A stretch of 64,000 nt of DNA from an uncultured Rhizobiaceae group bacterium (GCA_938010435.1 CALLUS010000013.1:124001-188000); one strand, 5' to 3'. Shown: positions 38,141 through 47,688, counted from the first letter of the stretch. Notes: generated by a model not told the origin, from the letters alone. Translations and numbers: made by a program.

Positions 38141-38590
38141 CTAGGCCTTACCACTCACTTTTTTGAAATAAAACGGCGCACCACTTTTCAAAACACAATT
38201 CATACGAGAACGACTTTGCAATTGGCAGGTTGCGCTATTGGGGCCGCTCACGACGCCTCTAAAATTGATGTCAATCTTTTCAATTGAACTCGCCCGATAA
38301 GTTCCCTTTGCCAATAGTTCATCTGAACTGGTGCGTTCTCGGTCATAAGAAGCAAATTGCCCGTTTTTAAAAGCCGAGCGAGATCCCAGTTCTTTCCCCG
38401 TCGCATCAATCTGTTGCCAAGTTCCATTGATGTCAGCAAGAGAAGCAACTTTCGGGCTAGAATTCTCAACAGGCTTAGGTGCAGGTGTTAGTTGTGGAAC
38501 CGGAGTAGGAGCGCTGTTTTGTGTTGATGTGCAAGCCGTTAGAGCAAGAATGCCAGCAATCAAAGTTCCAGATTTTAAGAAGGTACGCAT
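38141..38590 (-). CDS. Omp10-like outer-membrane lipoprotein
   Basis: Lipoprotein of about 149 aa: signal with lipobox ALTAC, a Pro/Thr-rich linker, then a small beta domain with DINGTWQQIDATG, LAKGTYRASSIEKIDINFRG and SRMNCVLKSGAPFYF. The order and the CQLQSRSRMNC motif resemble Brucella Omp10. Start at 38590 (MRTFLKSG) gives a proper signal peptide; the frame to 38638 does not. Confidence 0.75.
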   Translation of the reverse strand: MRTFLKSGTLIAGILALTACTSTQNSAPTPVPQLTPAPKPVENSSPKVASLADINGTWQQIDATGKELGSRSAFKNGQFASYDRERTSSDELLAKGTYRASSIEKIDINFRGVVSGPNSATCQLQSRSRMNCVLKSGAPFYFKKVSGKA

Positions 38591-38793
38591 CGGTTTCTCA
38601 TTTTCACTTCTGTTGAATGGCGCAATAAATCGTCTCAAGCAGTTTGGGCGTATGTATTACGATACGTCACCTATTTCAAGCCAGCCGCAAAGCCGCATTT
38701 ACTCTTTCTTAATCGCGACTGTTAAAACCCGCTTCAAGAAATTGTGCCATTTTGGGAAACCATTTTGCAAGCTCTGGATTGAATAGAATCGTC

Positions 38794-40269
38794 ATGCCAA
38801 AAACTATTCTCATCGTTGACGACGATCCGGTTCAGCGTAGATTGCTTGAAAACGCCATTGCAAAGATGGGTTTTCGAGTTGAAGCCGCCAATGATGGAAG
38901 GTCGGCTTTGCAAAAAATTGAAGCTGATTTGAACCACCAATATGCCTTAATCGTACTCGATCTCGTTATGCCAGAGCTGGATGGGATGGGCGTTCTTCAA
39001 GAACTCAAAAAAGTCGATCATCAATACCCGGTTATTGTTCAAACAGCCCAAGGCGGGATCGAAGCCGTCGTCAACGCTGTAAAAGCTGGCGCGATAGATT
39101 TTTGCGTCAAACCGGTTTCGTTCGAACGCCTAAAAATTTCAATCGATAACGCATTGAAATTGGATGCTATGAAAGAGGTCGTTCAAAAAACACGGAAAAA
39201 AAATAATGGCACATTTACGTTCGATGATCTGATTGCGCAGAGCGTCTCAATGGGCCCAATTGTAAAACTTGGGCGCAGAGCTGCCGCATCCAATATTCCT
39301 GTATTGCTGGAAGGCGCAACCGGAGTGGGTAAAGAAGTTATAGCACGCGCTATACAAGGGTCTGGAGAAAGGGCTTCAAAACCATTCATCATCGTAAACT
39401 GTGGTGCTATTCCGGAAAATCTTGTTGAGAGCATATTGTTCGGACACGAAAAAGGAGCCTTTACGGGCGCCACTGAAACCCACATTGGCAAATTTAAAGA
39501 AGCAGATGGTGGAACGCTGTTCTTAGACGAGGTCGGGGAGTTATCACCCGACATTCAAGTGAAGCTCTTGCGTGCTATCCAAGAAGGCGAAATCGACCCC
39601 GTAGGTTCAAAACGTCCTGTAAAAACAGATTTTCGCCTCATATCCGCAACCAACAGAAATATGGATGAACTGGTAAAATCAGGGCAGTTCCGTGAGGATT
39701 TATTCTATCGCTTAAACGTGTTTCCAATCACGCTTCCACCGTTGAAAGATCGCAAGTCCGACATTTCAGAACTCGTTCGTCATTTCACCGCGCAATTTTG
39801 TTTGGAAGAAAGCCGGCGCTCCATCAAAGGAATTCGCGCTGATGCACTCGCTATGCTGGAAGGGTTTGATTGGCCGGGCAATATTCGCCAGTTGGAAAAC
39901 GCAATTTTCCGAGCAGTGATATTGTGTGAGGGCGATGAATTGGTGATCGAAGACTTCCCACAAATCTCTTCAATTAACGCAGTGACCTCGCCTTTGTCCG
40001 AGAGCAATCCATTGGTTCCCTTTTCCAAAGACACAAGCACCATGGGTAAAAATTCAAATCAAAGCATTAATTTAAAAAAGAAAAATGGATCTCTAAAACC
40101 CCTTGAACATCTTGAAGCAGAGGCCATCCGTTTCGCTTTGAAACACCATTCGTTTAGAATGACGGATGTGGCCAAAAGTTTAAAAATCGGACGGTCAACC
40201 CTCTACAGGAAGCTGAACGAATACGGGATTGATCAATCGGTGCAAGATCAATCACCAGACGTCGCATAG
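38794..40269 (+). CDS. Sigma-54-dependent response regulator (NtrC family)
   Basis: Activator of about 491 aa. Receiver domain: LIVDDDP with the phospho-acceptor Asp in IVLDLVMP, Lys in CVKPVS. AAA+ domain: Walker A GATGVGKEV, sigma-54 contact loop EKGAFTGA, Walker B GGTLFLDEVGEL, arginine finger region FREDLFYRLNVFP. C-terminal Fis-type helix-turn-helix MTDVAKSLKIGRSTLYRKL. No sensor kinase gene is adjacent, so the partner is elsewhere. Start at 38794 is chosen because MPKTILIVDDD is the usual beginning. Confidence 0.92.
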   Translation: MPKTILIVDDDPVQRRLLENAIAKMGFRVEAANDGRSALQKIEADLNHQYALIVLDLVMPELDGMGVLQELKKVDHQYPVIVQTAQGGIEAVVNAVKAGAIDFCVKPVSFERLKISIDNALKLDAMKEVVQKTRKKNNGTFTFDDLIAQSVSMGPIVKLGRRAAASNIPVLLEGATGVGKEVIARAIQGSGERASKPFIIVNCGAIPENLVESILFGHEKGAFTGATETHIGKFKEADGGTLFLDEVGELSPDIQVKLLRAIQEGEIDPVGSKRPVKTDFRLISATNRNMDELVKSGQFREDLFYRLNVFPITLPPLKDRKSDISELVRHFTAQFCLEESRRSIKGIRADALAMLEGFDWPGNIRQLENAIFRAVILCEGDELVIEDFPQISSINAVTSPLSESNPLVPFSKDTSTMGKNSNQSINLKKKNGSLKPLEHLEAEAIRFALKHHSFRMTDVAKSLKIGRSTLYRKLNEYGIDQSVQDQSPDVA

Positions 40270-40326
40270 TATAATTGGCTCAACGTTATAGGTTACACAC
40301 AGATTGGAAATCCTGTTTGACTTTGT

Positions 40327-40354
40327 TTGAAAAATTCAAATGAAACGCTATATT
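40327..40354 (+). promoter_or_regulatory. Sigma-70-type promoter before the DUF882 gene
   Basis: TTGAAA (40327-40332) and TATATT (40349-40354) are separated by 16 bases, about 150 bases before the ATG at 40501. Confidence 0.4.
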
Positions 40355-40389
40355 AACCATAGGAAGGCAACTATCTCTTGCGTCATGAA

Positions 40390-40406
40390 TTGACCACACT
40401 GGTCAA
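40390..40406. promoter_or_regulatory. Perfect inverted repeat in the DUF882 gene leader
   Basis: TTGACCA-CAC-TGGTCAA has 7-bp perfect arms and lies downstream of the proposed promoter. It may be an operator or a transcript hairpin. Confidence 0.45.
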
Positions 40407-40500
40407 GGATATTCTTCGAGCGTAAGTCGCAATCCGATCAGCATTTGCATTGCCTGTTCAAAAACGACTTTCATGTTCTAAAAAGTGGGCTTACCTCATT

Positions 40501-42456
40501 ATGAAGTTTAAGTTTTTCGAAACCGGTAAAATGTACGCATCTGGCGCACAAAAACCGTTCTCGATTTGCTTGCTTTTAGCCTTATCACTGGTTTTTACTG
40601 CTTTGATCGCCATTAGTGCAGAACAGTTTTCAGTTGCAAACGCGGAAACCCGCACATTAAAAATGTATTATGGGCACTCAAAAGAGAGTGCGACGATCAC
40701 GTTCAAAAAGAACGGTAGGTACATCTCGAGTGGACTTCGAAAGGCAAACCGCTTTTTGCGCGATTGGCGCCGTAAAGAGCCCACAAAAATGGACCCCGCC
40801 CTTCTGGATTTAGTTTGGGAAGTCTATCAAAAAACAGGCTCACGCAAACCTATTCAAGTGATTTCTGGTTACCGCTCTCCTCGCACAAACAAGATGCTGC
40901 GCCGTCGTGGCCGTAAAGTTGCCAAAACAAGTCAGCACACAAAAGGCAAAGCACTCGACTTCTTCATTCCAGGCGTCAGTGTTACCAAGCTGCGTGCTCT
41001 TGGTCTAAAAGCCCATCGCGGTGGAGTTGGTTATTATAGAGGCTCGTTCGTTCACCTCGACACCGGTCGTGTTCGCCACTGGCCGCGTATGAGCAAACGT
41101 CAATTATCCCGCGTTTTTCCGCGCGGCAAAACCATTCACGTACCATCCAATGGTCGTCCTTTGAGAGGCTATAAAACTGCAGCAGCCAATCTGAAACGAG
41201 GCTTGAACGCAGATGGGTCACGTCGCAGAACAACAGTACGCAAATCGCTTCTTGCTCGCATTTTCAGCGGATCTGGTAATGACGGAGATGAAGGTGAAGG
41301 CGATACACGCGCCGTCAAAGTTGTGGCAAAAGCAGCTCCTAAAAAAGTTACGCCTAAAAAACCTGTTCCAAAACCGGTAGTGGTCGCCGCCAAACCTGCA
41401 CCCAAAAAGGATGCAGTAGACCCATTCGGCAAAGACCTTTCTGCTGCAAAGAAAACACGCAAACAGCAACAGCTGGAAGCCGCAAAAACAAAAGCTGATC
41501 AGGAAGCGAAAGACGCTGCCGCAGCTACTGAACTTGCGGAGAAGGCGAAAGAAGAAGCCAAAAAAGAAATAGTTTTGGCAGCTCTTACGCCACAGCGCTT
41601 GGCCGTTCCTATTCGCCGACCAGCAGCAGCTATCTCGCAAACAACACAAAACAAATTGGAACCTGTTGGTGCAACTGAGTTGGCCTTGGCTGCACCAGAA
41701 TCTGTGACTGATGTGCTTCGACCTTCCGTGGACGTCCCCAAAAAGGCAGCTGTTCCGCAACAACAATTGATCGCTGCCCTTACCCCGGAAAAATCCGAAG
41801 GATTGAAGTCACGCGTCCAGACTGCCCTTGCCCGTAAAGTCAAACCGGCACCGGCTGTAAGTGCTACAAAACAACTCATCACACCCGCTGTTGTAAAACC
41901 TAAGAAACTTTCGGGACCATCAGCAGACGATATCGCTAAACTCGCATTGGCTGCGGGAAAACAGCTGGAGGCAGCAAAAGCAGTTCAAAAAGATAATTTG
42001 GTTCAGCAGGCTTCATTAAAACCTGTAGCAGAATTCAAGCCAGCGGTTCCTGTTTGGAGAGCCCCTGCGAAAACAACAAATCAAGACGAGAAAGCCAAAC
42101 AATTAGCGAAAATTGAGAAAGCGCGTGTATCGGTTCCCAAACGTCAGGAAAACGTTGCTGACAAAACTTCGATTGCTGCTATCAAAACAGGCTCTCGGTC
42201 ATTTATGAAGCCAGAGCTATCTATTGGTGATCTCGATGGCCGATCTGTAAAGTTTTGGGCTGTCGCATCATCAACACGCACTGGTTTATTGGCATCGTTA
42301 AAGGCGCCTAACTATAAGCGTGGTGCAAAGCGTGCCGCTCCGTCCTCTGTTTATTCCAAGGGCTTCGCCAACGAGCGTTTTCCGCTGCGTTCCGACCGCT
42401 TCAGTGGACGTGCATTAACTCGCGTGGCTTTCGCCAAACTTGACGCGATAAACTAG
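40501..42456 (+). CDS. DUF882/YcbK-like (peptidase M15 fold) protein with long Ala/Lys-rich tail
   Basis: Exported protein of about 651 aa. After a long N-terminal region with a membrane segment (about residues 24-43), the domain at about 55-205 has the DUF882 pattern: LLDLVWEVYQKTG, VISGYRSPRTN, SQHTKGKALDFFIPGVS, GVGYYRGSFVHLDTGRVRHW. These are the zinc His/Asp residues of the D-Ala-D-Ala carboxypeptidase-like fold, acting on peptidoglycan. The remaining 440 residues are low-complexity, rich in Ala, Lys, Pro, probably a flexible cell-wall-spanning region. Start at 40501 chosen over 40450 because it begins just before the signal segment. Confidence 0.78.
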   Translation: MKFKFFETGKMYASGAQKPFSICLLLALSLVFTALIAISAEQFSVANAETRTLKMYYGHSKESATITFKKNGRYISSGLRKANRFLRDWRRKEPTKMDPALLDLVWEVYQKTGSRKPIQVISGYRSPRTNKMLRRRGRKVAKTSQHTKGKALDFFIPGVSVTKLRALGLKAHRGGVGYYRGSFVHLDTGRVRHWPRMSKRQLSRVFPRGKTIHVPSNGRPLRGYKTAAANLKRGLNADGSRRRTTVRKSLLARIFSGSGNDGDEGEGDTRAVKVVAKAAPKKVTPKKPVPKPVVVAAKPAPKKDAVDPFGKDLSAAKKTRKQQQLEAAKTKADQEAKDAAAATELAEKAKEEAKKEIVLAALTPQRLAVPIRRPAAAISQTTQNKLEPVGATELALAAPESVTDVLRPSVDVPKKAAVPQQQLIAALTPEKSEGLKSRVQTALARKVKPAPAVSATKQLITPAVVKPKKLSGPSADDIAKLALAAGKQLEAAKAVQKDNLVQQASLKPVAEFKPAVPVWRAPAKTTNQDEKAKQLAKIEKARVSVPKRQENVADKTSIAAIKTGSRSFMKPELSIGDLDGRSVKFWAVASSTRTGLLASLKAPNYKRGAKRAAPSSVYSKGFANERFPLRSDRFSGRALTRVAFAKLDAIN

Positions 42457-42475
42457 CAATAATTAAATAGGATGT

Positions 42476-43003
42476 TTAGCGCTTGAACTGCGGATCAAAC
42501 GCTGTTTCAAGAAGTGCGCGTTGTGACGCCACTGGATTCGGAACTTGTTCCTGTTCCGTTGTCGCGTTAGATCCGTAAATCTCTTCATCAAGGTTCAAAA
42601 TGCGGCGTTGTAACGACACTGATCGGTCAATCAATGCAACGAATGATTCCGGCATCTCATCCCATCCTGCACCTGTGCGTCGTGTTGGGAATTGATTGAG
42701 CTTAACATTTTTCTTCTCATCAACGGCTTGCTGAACAGTCATTTCACCTTCACCGACGGCACGCTGCAAAAGCAACCAAGAAGCCAGTTGCATAAGTCGT
42801 GTGGTGAGACGCATGGATTCAGAACCGTAAAGAGCGCTGGCAGTCTTTGACAAAGTTTTAGCCGATTCACGACCTTCCCCATCCAAAAACGCGGCAGTCT
42901 CTTCAACCAGATCCATACCACCGGAGAACAATTCTTTGAATTTTGGTGATGCCGCAAAATGTTCAGCAAGCCGAACCGGTTGTGTCTTGTCTTCGACCGT
43001 CAT
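42476..43003 (-). CDS. DUF1465 family protein
   Basis: Conserved alphaproteobacterial protein of about 175 aa, mostly helical. Typical stretch: LAEHFAASPKFKELFSGGMDLVEETAAFLDGEGR, then LTTRLMQLASWLLLQRAV and the C-terminal SVSLQRRILNLDEEIYG. The family is found near DUF1192 and rpmE genes in Rhizobiales and is thought to be cell-cycle or envelope related. Start at 43003 (MTVEDKTQ). Confidence 0.8.
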   Translation of the reverse strand: MTVEDKTQPVRLAEHFAASPKFKELFSGGMDLVEETAAFLDGEGRESAKTLSKTASALYGSESMRLTTRLMQLASWLLLQRAVGEGEMTVQQAVDEKKNVKLNQFPTRRTGAGWDEMPESFVALIDRSVSLQRRILNLDEEIYGSNATTEQEQVPNPVASQRALLETAFDPQFKR

Positions 43004-43101
43004 AAAAAACGCCCCCTTTTTCAAGCAACATAGTTGGCAAGAACCCAGTCGTAAAGCTGGAGAACCAATGAAGTTTAACAGGATTTAAGCAAACTCAAGG
43101 C

Positions 43102-43127
43102 AAAAAAAAGAGCCTCGAAAGGCTCTT
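43102..43127 (-). terminator. Rho-independent terminator for the minus-strand DUF1192 transcript
   Basis: AAGAGCC (43108-43114) and GGCTCTT (43121-43127) form a 7-bp stem with a 6-base loop. On the minus strand it is followed by a run of T (43102-43109). It lies about 130 bases beyond the DUF1192 stop and separates it from DUF1465. Confidence 0.75.
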
Positions 43128-43259
43128 GAAAGTTTACAGGGAGGCTCGCGTCAATGAAAGGAGATCATTACAACGAGGTTCAAAAAAATGAACAACTTCA
43201 TTAACGCTTATAAAGCTTAACAATTGATTAATGTGGTTAATATTGAACTAATAACTTTG

Positions 43260-43448
43260 CTAAGTCTTGAAGAAATTTTCAGCGGCTGATCGATTGTCTT
43301 GTTTTCTCGTTCGCTCTTCTTTCAAACGAGCGATCTCCAATTCCAATTCTCCGACACGTTCATCAATATCACTGACAGAAAACTCATATAGATCTTCCCC
43401 CAAAATCACTTCGCGTTTTTTTGGTATCGCCGGGTCATCATCAAACAT
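43260..43448 (-). CDS. DUF1192 family small protein
   Basis: Small protein of about 62 aa: MFDDDPAIPKKREVILGEDLYEFSVSDIDERV in summary, then a short coiled coil LELEIARLKEERTRK. This is the DUF1192 family, restricted to alphaproteobacteria, function unknown. Start at 43448 is the family start; six extra residues are possible from 43466. Confidence 0.82.
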   Translation of the reverse strand: MFDDDPAIPKKREVILGEDLYEFSVSDIDERVGELELEIARLKEERTRKQDNRSAAENFFKT

Positions 43449-43489
43449 CTCAATCTCCCTCTTCATCTTACCCTTAAACTAACGTGAAC

Positions 43490-43503
43490 GAACAGATCTG
43501 TTC
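43490..43503. promoter_or_regulatory. Perfect palindrome in the DUF1192/trcR divergent region
   Basis: GAACAGATCTGTTC, a perfect 14-base palindrome, lies 42 bases upstream of DUF1192 and 170 bases before trcR. It could be a dimeric regulator site. It does not fit the alphaproteobacterial LexA spacing (GTTC-N7-GTTC). Confidence 0.35.
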
Positions 43504-43672
43504 AACACTGATATGGGATTAAGCATACGAATTGCATTCCAAGTTCAATCAGCTTATACGAAGATAACTTCCTAAATCGTGGCAACATCCACGGCTTGAA
43601 CCTCTAATCCGGTCAAGCGAACGGGAGAGAATTATTTTCAGGCAACTTATGTTGCACATCGAGGAATACATC

Positions 43673-44359
43673 ATGGCCACAACTCTTTTGATGCCCAAAG
43701 CCACAGCTGTTTGGCTGGTAGATAATACTGCTCTTAGTTTTGAACAAATTGGCGCGCTTTGCGGCCTTCACACTCTGGAAGTGAAATCGATTGCCGACGG
43801 CGATTCAGCGCAGGGTATCAAGGGTCTGGACCCTATACAAACAGGCCAACTTTCACGTGAAGACATTAAAACAGCAGAAGCCGACCCAGATTCACGTTTG
43901 AAGCTTCTTGAGCCAAAAGTGAAGGTTCCTGAACTTAAGAAGAAGGGCCCGCGCTACACGCCAGTGTCACGTCGCCAAGACCGTCCAAATGCCATCCAGT
44001 GGCTTGTACGCAACCATCCTGAATTGAAAGATTCTCAAATTATTCGTCTCGTGGGCACGACCAAAACAACTATCTCAGCCATCCGCGATCGCACGCACTG
44101 GAACTCAGCCAATCTTCAGCCGCTTGATCCCGTAACATTAGGTATTTGCAGCCAGATTGATCTGGACTTTGAGGTCACCAAAGCAGCCAAATATCTGCCG
44201 AAGGTTGAAGAAACAACTTCAGAAGACAGCCTTCTACCTGCTTCGGAAACTCAAGGGCTCGACACACCAGACACAAGCAATGAAGAAGTCGACGCCGATG
44301 ATGTGTTCAAGAACTTTGCTTCACTTGGTGGCGATCAAGCGGACGACGCAAGTTCGTAA
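43673..44359 (+). CDS. trcR: TrcR-type cell-cycle regulator (DUF1013)
   Basis: DNA-binding protein of about 228 aa, DUF1013 family, near universal in alphaproteobacteria and named TrcR in Caulobacter. Conserved: MPKATAVWLVDNTALSFEQIGALCGLH, PDSRLKLLEPKV, the helix-turn-helix-like HPELKDSQIIRLVGTTKTTISAIRDRTHWN, and DPVTLGICSQIDLD. Start at 43673. Followed by its own terminator. Confidence 0.87.
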   Translation: MATTLLMPKATAVWLVDNTALSFEQIGALCGLHTLEVKSIADGDSAQGIKGLDPIQTGQLSREDIKTAEADPDSRLKLLEPKVKVPELKKKGPRYTPVSRRQDRPNAIQWLVRNHPELKDSQIIRLVGTTKTTISAIRDRTHWNSANLQPLDPVTLGICSQIDLDFEVTKAAKYLPKVEETTSEDSLLPASETQGLDTPDTSNEEVDADDVFKNFASLGGDQADDASS

Positions 44360-44384
44360 GCACCCGACCATATCCAATCGAGAA

Positions 44385-44416
44385 GGCCTCTGTAGCAATG
44401 CAGGGGCCATTTTTTG
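44385..44416 (+). terminator. Rho-independent terminator after trcR
   Basis: GGCCTCTG (44385-44392) and CAGGGGCC (44401-44408) form an 8-bp stem with an 8-base loop, followed by A and six T. Confidence 0.85.
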
Positions 44417-44508
44417 TTTGTGCCCAATTGATCTATTGAATGTCCTCGCTAATGTGCAGAAGCCTCTCACTATGAATGCAAATCTGCAACTGCAATAGGT
44501 CGTCTCAA

Positions 44509-45771
44509 ATGTTCGCTTCAAAACCTGATCTGCTTGAGGAAGTTAGAAATCGCTTTGCCCATGTGGACACCTGTCCGGTTGATGGGCCTAGGGTGTTTTT
44601 TGAAAATGCCGGCGGCGCGCTCACGCTTAAATCAGTTGTTGAAACATCAACCTATTACGCAGGCATTCCAGACAACCAAGGGCGAGACAACCCTGCATCC
44701 AAAGAATTGATGGATGTCATCGCCAAAGCGCGGTCTGATGCAAAGACGTTTCTAAACACCGCATCTGGCCAAGTGTTTGTGGGCGAAAGCGGAACAGAAT
44801 TATTGTTTCGAATGATTAGCAATGCTGTCCTTGAAACACCGGCTGGCGGAAATGTGGTTGGAACGACACTTGAACATCCCGCATCCCGAAGCGCTGCAAT
44901 CCGTTGGTCCGGAATAGCTGGAAAAGAGTATATCGCTGTCCCCCACAATGATGAAACGGGCAGTGTTGATCCTAAGGATTACGCTAAATATGTCACCGCT
45001 GAAACGCGGGTGGCAACCATCATCCACACATCCCCAGTTACTGGAATGGGCGTTGATGTGGGTGCCATCTCCAAAACCATACGGTCCATTGCTCCCGATT
45101 GCTTCATCATAGTCGACGGCATTCAACATGCAGCTCATGGAGACTTGGATATCGACAGCTATAATATCGATGGCTACGCCGTATCTCCCTACAAAGTGTT
45201 CTCACGTCACGGATATGGCATTGCCTGGATTTCAGATCGCCTCACCGCTCTTCCCCATGACAGCTTGCTAGATGGACCAGAAAGTAATTGGGAGCTTGGA
45301 ACACGTGATACCGGCTCCTATGCAACTTTCTCTGACGTTGTGGAGTATTTTGGTTGGCTCGGCGGTAAGTTCACAGACTCCACGGATTTACGTACGAAAA
45401 TTGAAGCAGCAGCCAAGGCCATTCATGCCCATGAACAAAGCCTGACAGATGCCATGTTACACGGCACAGGCAATCTCAAAGGCTTGGCTGAGATGTCCGA
45501 AGTGAAGATCATCGGTGGCATAGACAACCCACGTCGAGAAGGGTTGGTAGCTCTCAATATCGATGGAGTAGATGCAGGTGAACTGGTCGAGAAACTTCGC
45601 AATCAAGGGATTCGAGTTCACATTCGAAAAGCCGACCATTACTCCGGCAACGTGCTTAACCCGTTGGGCCTGCCGTCATGCGTGCGCGTTTCGATGTGCC
45701 ACTACAATTCAGAACAGGAAGTGGCACAATTTCTGACGGCCATCCGCGACATCATCGAAACGCGATCCTAG
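44509..45771 (+). CDS. Class V aminotransferase (cysteine desulfurase-like protein)
   Basis: PLP enzyme of about 420 aa. The PLP Lys lies in AVSPYKVFSRHG (about residue 238), with VDGIQHAAHG and the SGTELLFRM region before it. At the place where SufS/CsdA has its catalytic Cys (HHCA), this protein reads DHYSG, so it may not be a true cysteine desulfurase. Start at 44509 (MFASKPD). No suf or isc genes are adjacent. Possible selenocysteine lyase-like or other C-S lyase. Confidence 0.75.
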   Translation: MFASKPDLLEEVRNRFAHVDTCPVDGPRVFFENAGGALTLKSVVETSTYYAGIPDNQGRDNPASKELMDVIAKARSDAKTFLNTASGQVFVGESGTELLFRMISNAVLETPAGGNVVGTTLEHPASRSAAIRWSGIAGKEYIAVPHNDETGSVDPKDYAKYVTAETRVATIIHTSPVTGMGVDVGAISKTIRSIAPDCFIIVDGIQHAAHGDLDIDSYNIDGYAVSPYKVFSRHGYGIAWISDRLTALPHDSLLDGPESNWELGTRDTGSYATFSDVVEYFGWLGGKFTDSTDLRTKIEAAAKAIHAHEQSLTDAMLHGTGNLKGLAEMSEVKIIGGIDNPRREGLVALNIDGVDAGELVEKLRNQGIRVHIRKADHYSGNVLNPLGLPSCVRVSMCHYNSEQEVAQFLTAIRDIIETRS

Positions 45772-45792
45772 ATCACCTCCCCGTCCAATTGT

Positions 45793-47688
45793 TTATACGG
45801 CCTTCGCCTTCTTCCGCTTGGATTTGGTCTTTGGAATTGAAAGTTGCTCAGTCTCAAACTGCAATTTGGCAAGCCCTGCATAAATACCACCTTCTGTCAC
45901 CAGATCTTCGTGAGTACCTTCCTCGACAAACTGCCCATCATCCATGACAATAATACGATCTGCTTTCAACACGGTCGCCAGACGGTGCGCGATGACGATT
46001 GTAGTGCGACCGACCATCAGTCCATCCAGCGCTTTCTGAACCAGTTTTTCGCTTTCCGCGTCTAGTGCACTTGTTGCTTCGTCCAACAGAAGTATCGGAG
46101 CATTTTTCAAAATGGCACGTGCAATAGCTATACGTTGTCTTTGGCCACCTGAAAGCGTGATGCCACGCTCTCCAACCACAGTGTTATATCCATTTTTCAA
46201 CTTCACTATGAATTCATCGGCCAACGCAAGGCGGGCAGCCTCTTGCACTTCAGCATCTGTTGCATCGGGACGTCCGAAACGGATATTGTCAAATACTGAC
46301 ATTGCAAAAATAGTTGTGTCCTGAGGCACCAACCCAATGCGCTGGCGTATCTCTTCTGGGTCAGCATCAGCAATATTCACGCCATCCACATTCACTGTGC
46401 CGGCTGATGGATCATAATAACGCAGGATCAAATTGAAGATCGTGCTCTTGCCTGAACCCGAAGACCCAACCAATGCGATTGTTTCACCAGGCGTAATGCT
46501 GAGGTTAATATCACGAACGATTGATTGATCTGCCCGTGTTGGGTAGGCGAAAGAAACGGAAGACAGTTCGACAGATCCGGTTCCTGTAACGGGCAATGAA
46601 ACAGGATGAACCGGCGCGGCAATGTCCGGCTCGGTCGCCAACAACTCGCTCAATCGTTCAGCAGCACCTGCGGCTTGAGACAACTCTCCCCAAACTTCGG
46701 AAAGAGCACCCAACGCGCCAGCCGCCATCACCGAGAACAACAAGAACTGACCCAATAATCCAGAACTCATGGTCCCGTCTAAAACGCGTCCTGCACCAAT
46801 CCACAACACGGCGACAACGCTGGAAAAAATCATAAAAATTGCAAATGCTGTCAAAATTGAACGTGCAAATATAGAAGATCGTGCGGCTTGAAATGATTTT
46901 TCAACTGCAGATGTAAAACGATTAGACACCAATTTTTCATTGGTGAATGCTTGGAGCGTACGAACTGACGAAATGGATTCTGATGCATAGGCCGTAGCAT
47001 CAGCCAACATATCTTGAGCATATCGAGAGCGTTTGCGCACGTTTCGGCCGAATGCAAAAATTGGAAGAATGATGATTGGAATTGCGATGAGAACAATCAG
47101 TGAAAGGCTTGGGCTTGTATAAACCATGCCGACAATGGCGCCTATCATGAGGAACGAATTGCGCAATGCTAAAGAGGCCGTCGCACCCGCTGCAGATTTA
47201 ATCTGAGTTGTGTCGGCTGTCAGTCGAGAGACCAGTTCACCGGTTTTCGCTGTATCATAAAAACTAGAAGACAAACGAGTAAGGTGAGCAAACACATCAC
47301 GGCGAAGGTCTGCAACCACACGCTCCCCCAACCAAATAACGAAATAATATCGACCAGAACTCGATATGGCCAAAAGCGCAGCAATCCCAAACAACGCATA
47401 AAAGTAGTTGTCGACAAACGAACTGTCCGCACTGGAGAAGCCATTATCGATCATGCTGCGCACAGCAAGCGGCAAAGATAGAGTGGTTGCAGACGCAATC
47501 ATGAGAAACAAAAGCGCCATGAACAGGCGACCTTTGTACTGCAGAATATACGGCAACAGTTTAGCAAGGGGTTTTAAACCATTGCGATCTTTCGGCTCTG
47601 TATCAGTGTTCACGGAAATTGCGCTGTCAGCCTTCTTGTCTTGTCTGAAACCATCATGTATATGGTCGCGGACGAAATTCAAAGACAA
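45793..47688 (-). CDS. ABC exporter with fused membrane and ATPase domains (MsbA-like)
   Basis: Half-transporter of about 631 aa. Six membrane helices (about 50-330), then an ATPase with Walker A GSSGSGKST, Q-loop GLVPQDTTIF, signature LSGGQRQR, Walker B ILLLDEATSALD and the H-loop VIAHRL. Works as a homodimer in the inner membrane; substrate may be lipid or drug. The longest frame starts at TTG (47688); no ATG is available before the first helix, and a GTG at 47613 is an alternative. Divergent from rpmE. Confidence 0.9.
   Translation of the reverse strand: MSLNFVRDHIHDGFRQDKKADSAISVNTDTEPKDRNGLKPLAKLLPYILQYKGRLFMALLFLMIASATTLSLPLAVRSMIDNGFSSADSSFVDNYFYALFGIAALLAISSSGRYYFVIWLGERVVADLRRDVFAHLTRLSSSFYDTAKTGELVSRLTADTTQIKSAAGATASLALRNSFLMIGAIVGMVYTSPSLSLIVLIAIPIIILPIFAFGRNVRKRSRYAQDMLADATAYASESISSVRTLQAFTNEKLVSNRFTSAVEKSFQAARSSIFARSILTAFAIFMIFSSVVAVLWIGAGRVLDGTMSSGLLGQFLLFSVMAAGALGALSEVWGELSQAAGAAERLSELLATEPDIAAPVHPVSLPVTGTGSVELSSVSFAYPTRADQSIVRDINLSITPGETIALVGSSGSGKSTIFNLILRYYDPSAGTVNVDGVNIADADPEEIRQRIGLVPQDTTIFAMSVFDNIRFGRPDATDAEVQEAARLALADEFIVKLKNGYNTVVGERGITLSGGQRQRIAIARAILKNAPILLLDEATSALDAESEKLVQKALDGLMVGRTTIVIAHRLATVLKADRIIVMDDGQFVEEGTHEDLVTEGGIYAGLAKLQFETEQLSIPKTKSKRKKAKAV

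Noticed and set aside
45678-46065. Plus-strand frames antisense to the ABC exporter end
   Set aside because: Reverse-strand shadows of the exporter's ATPase domain, without family similarity.
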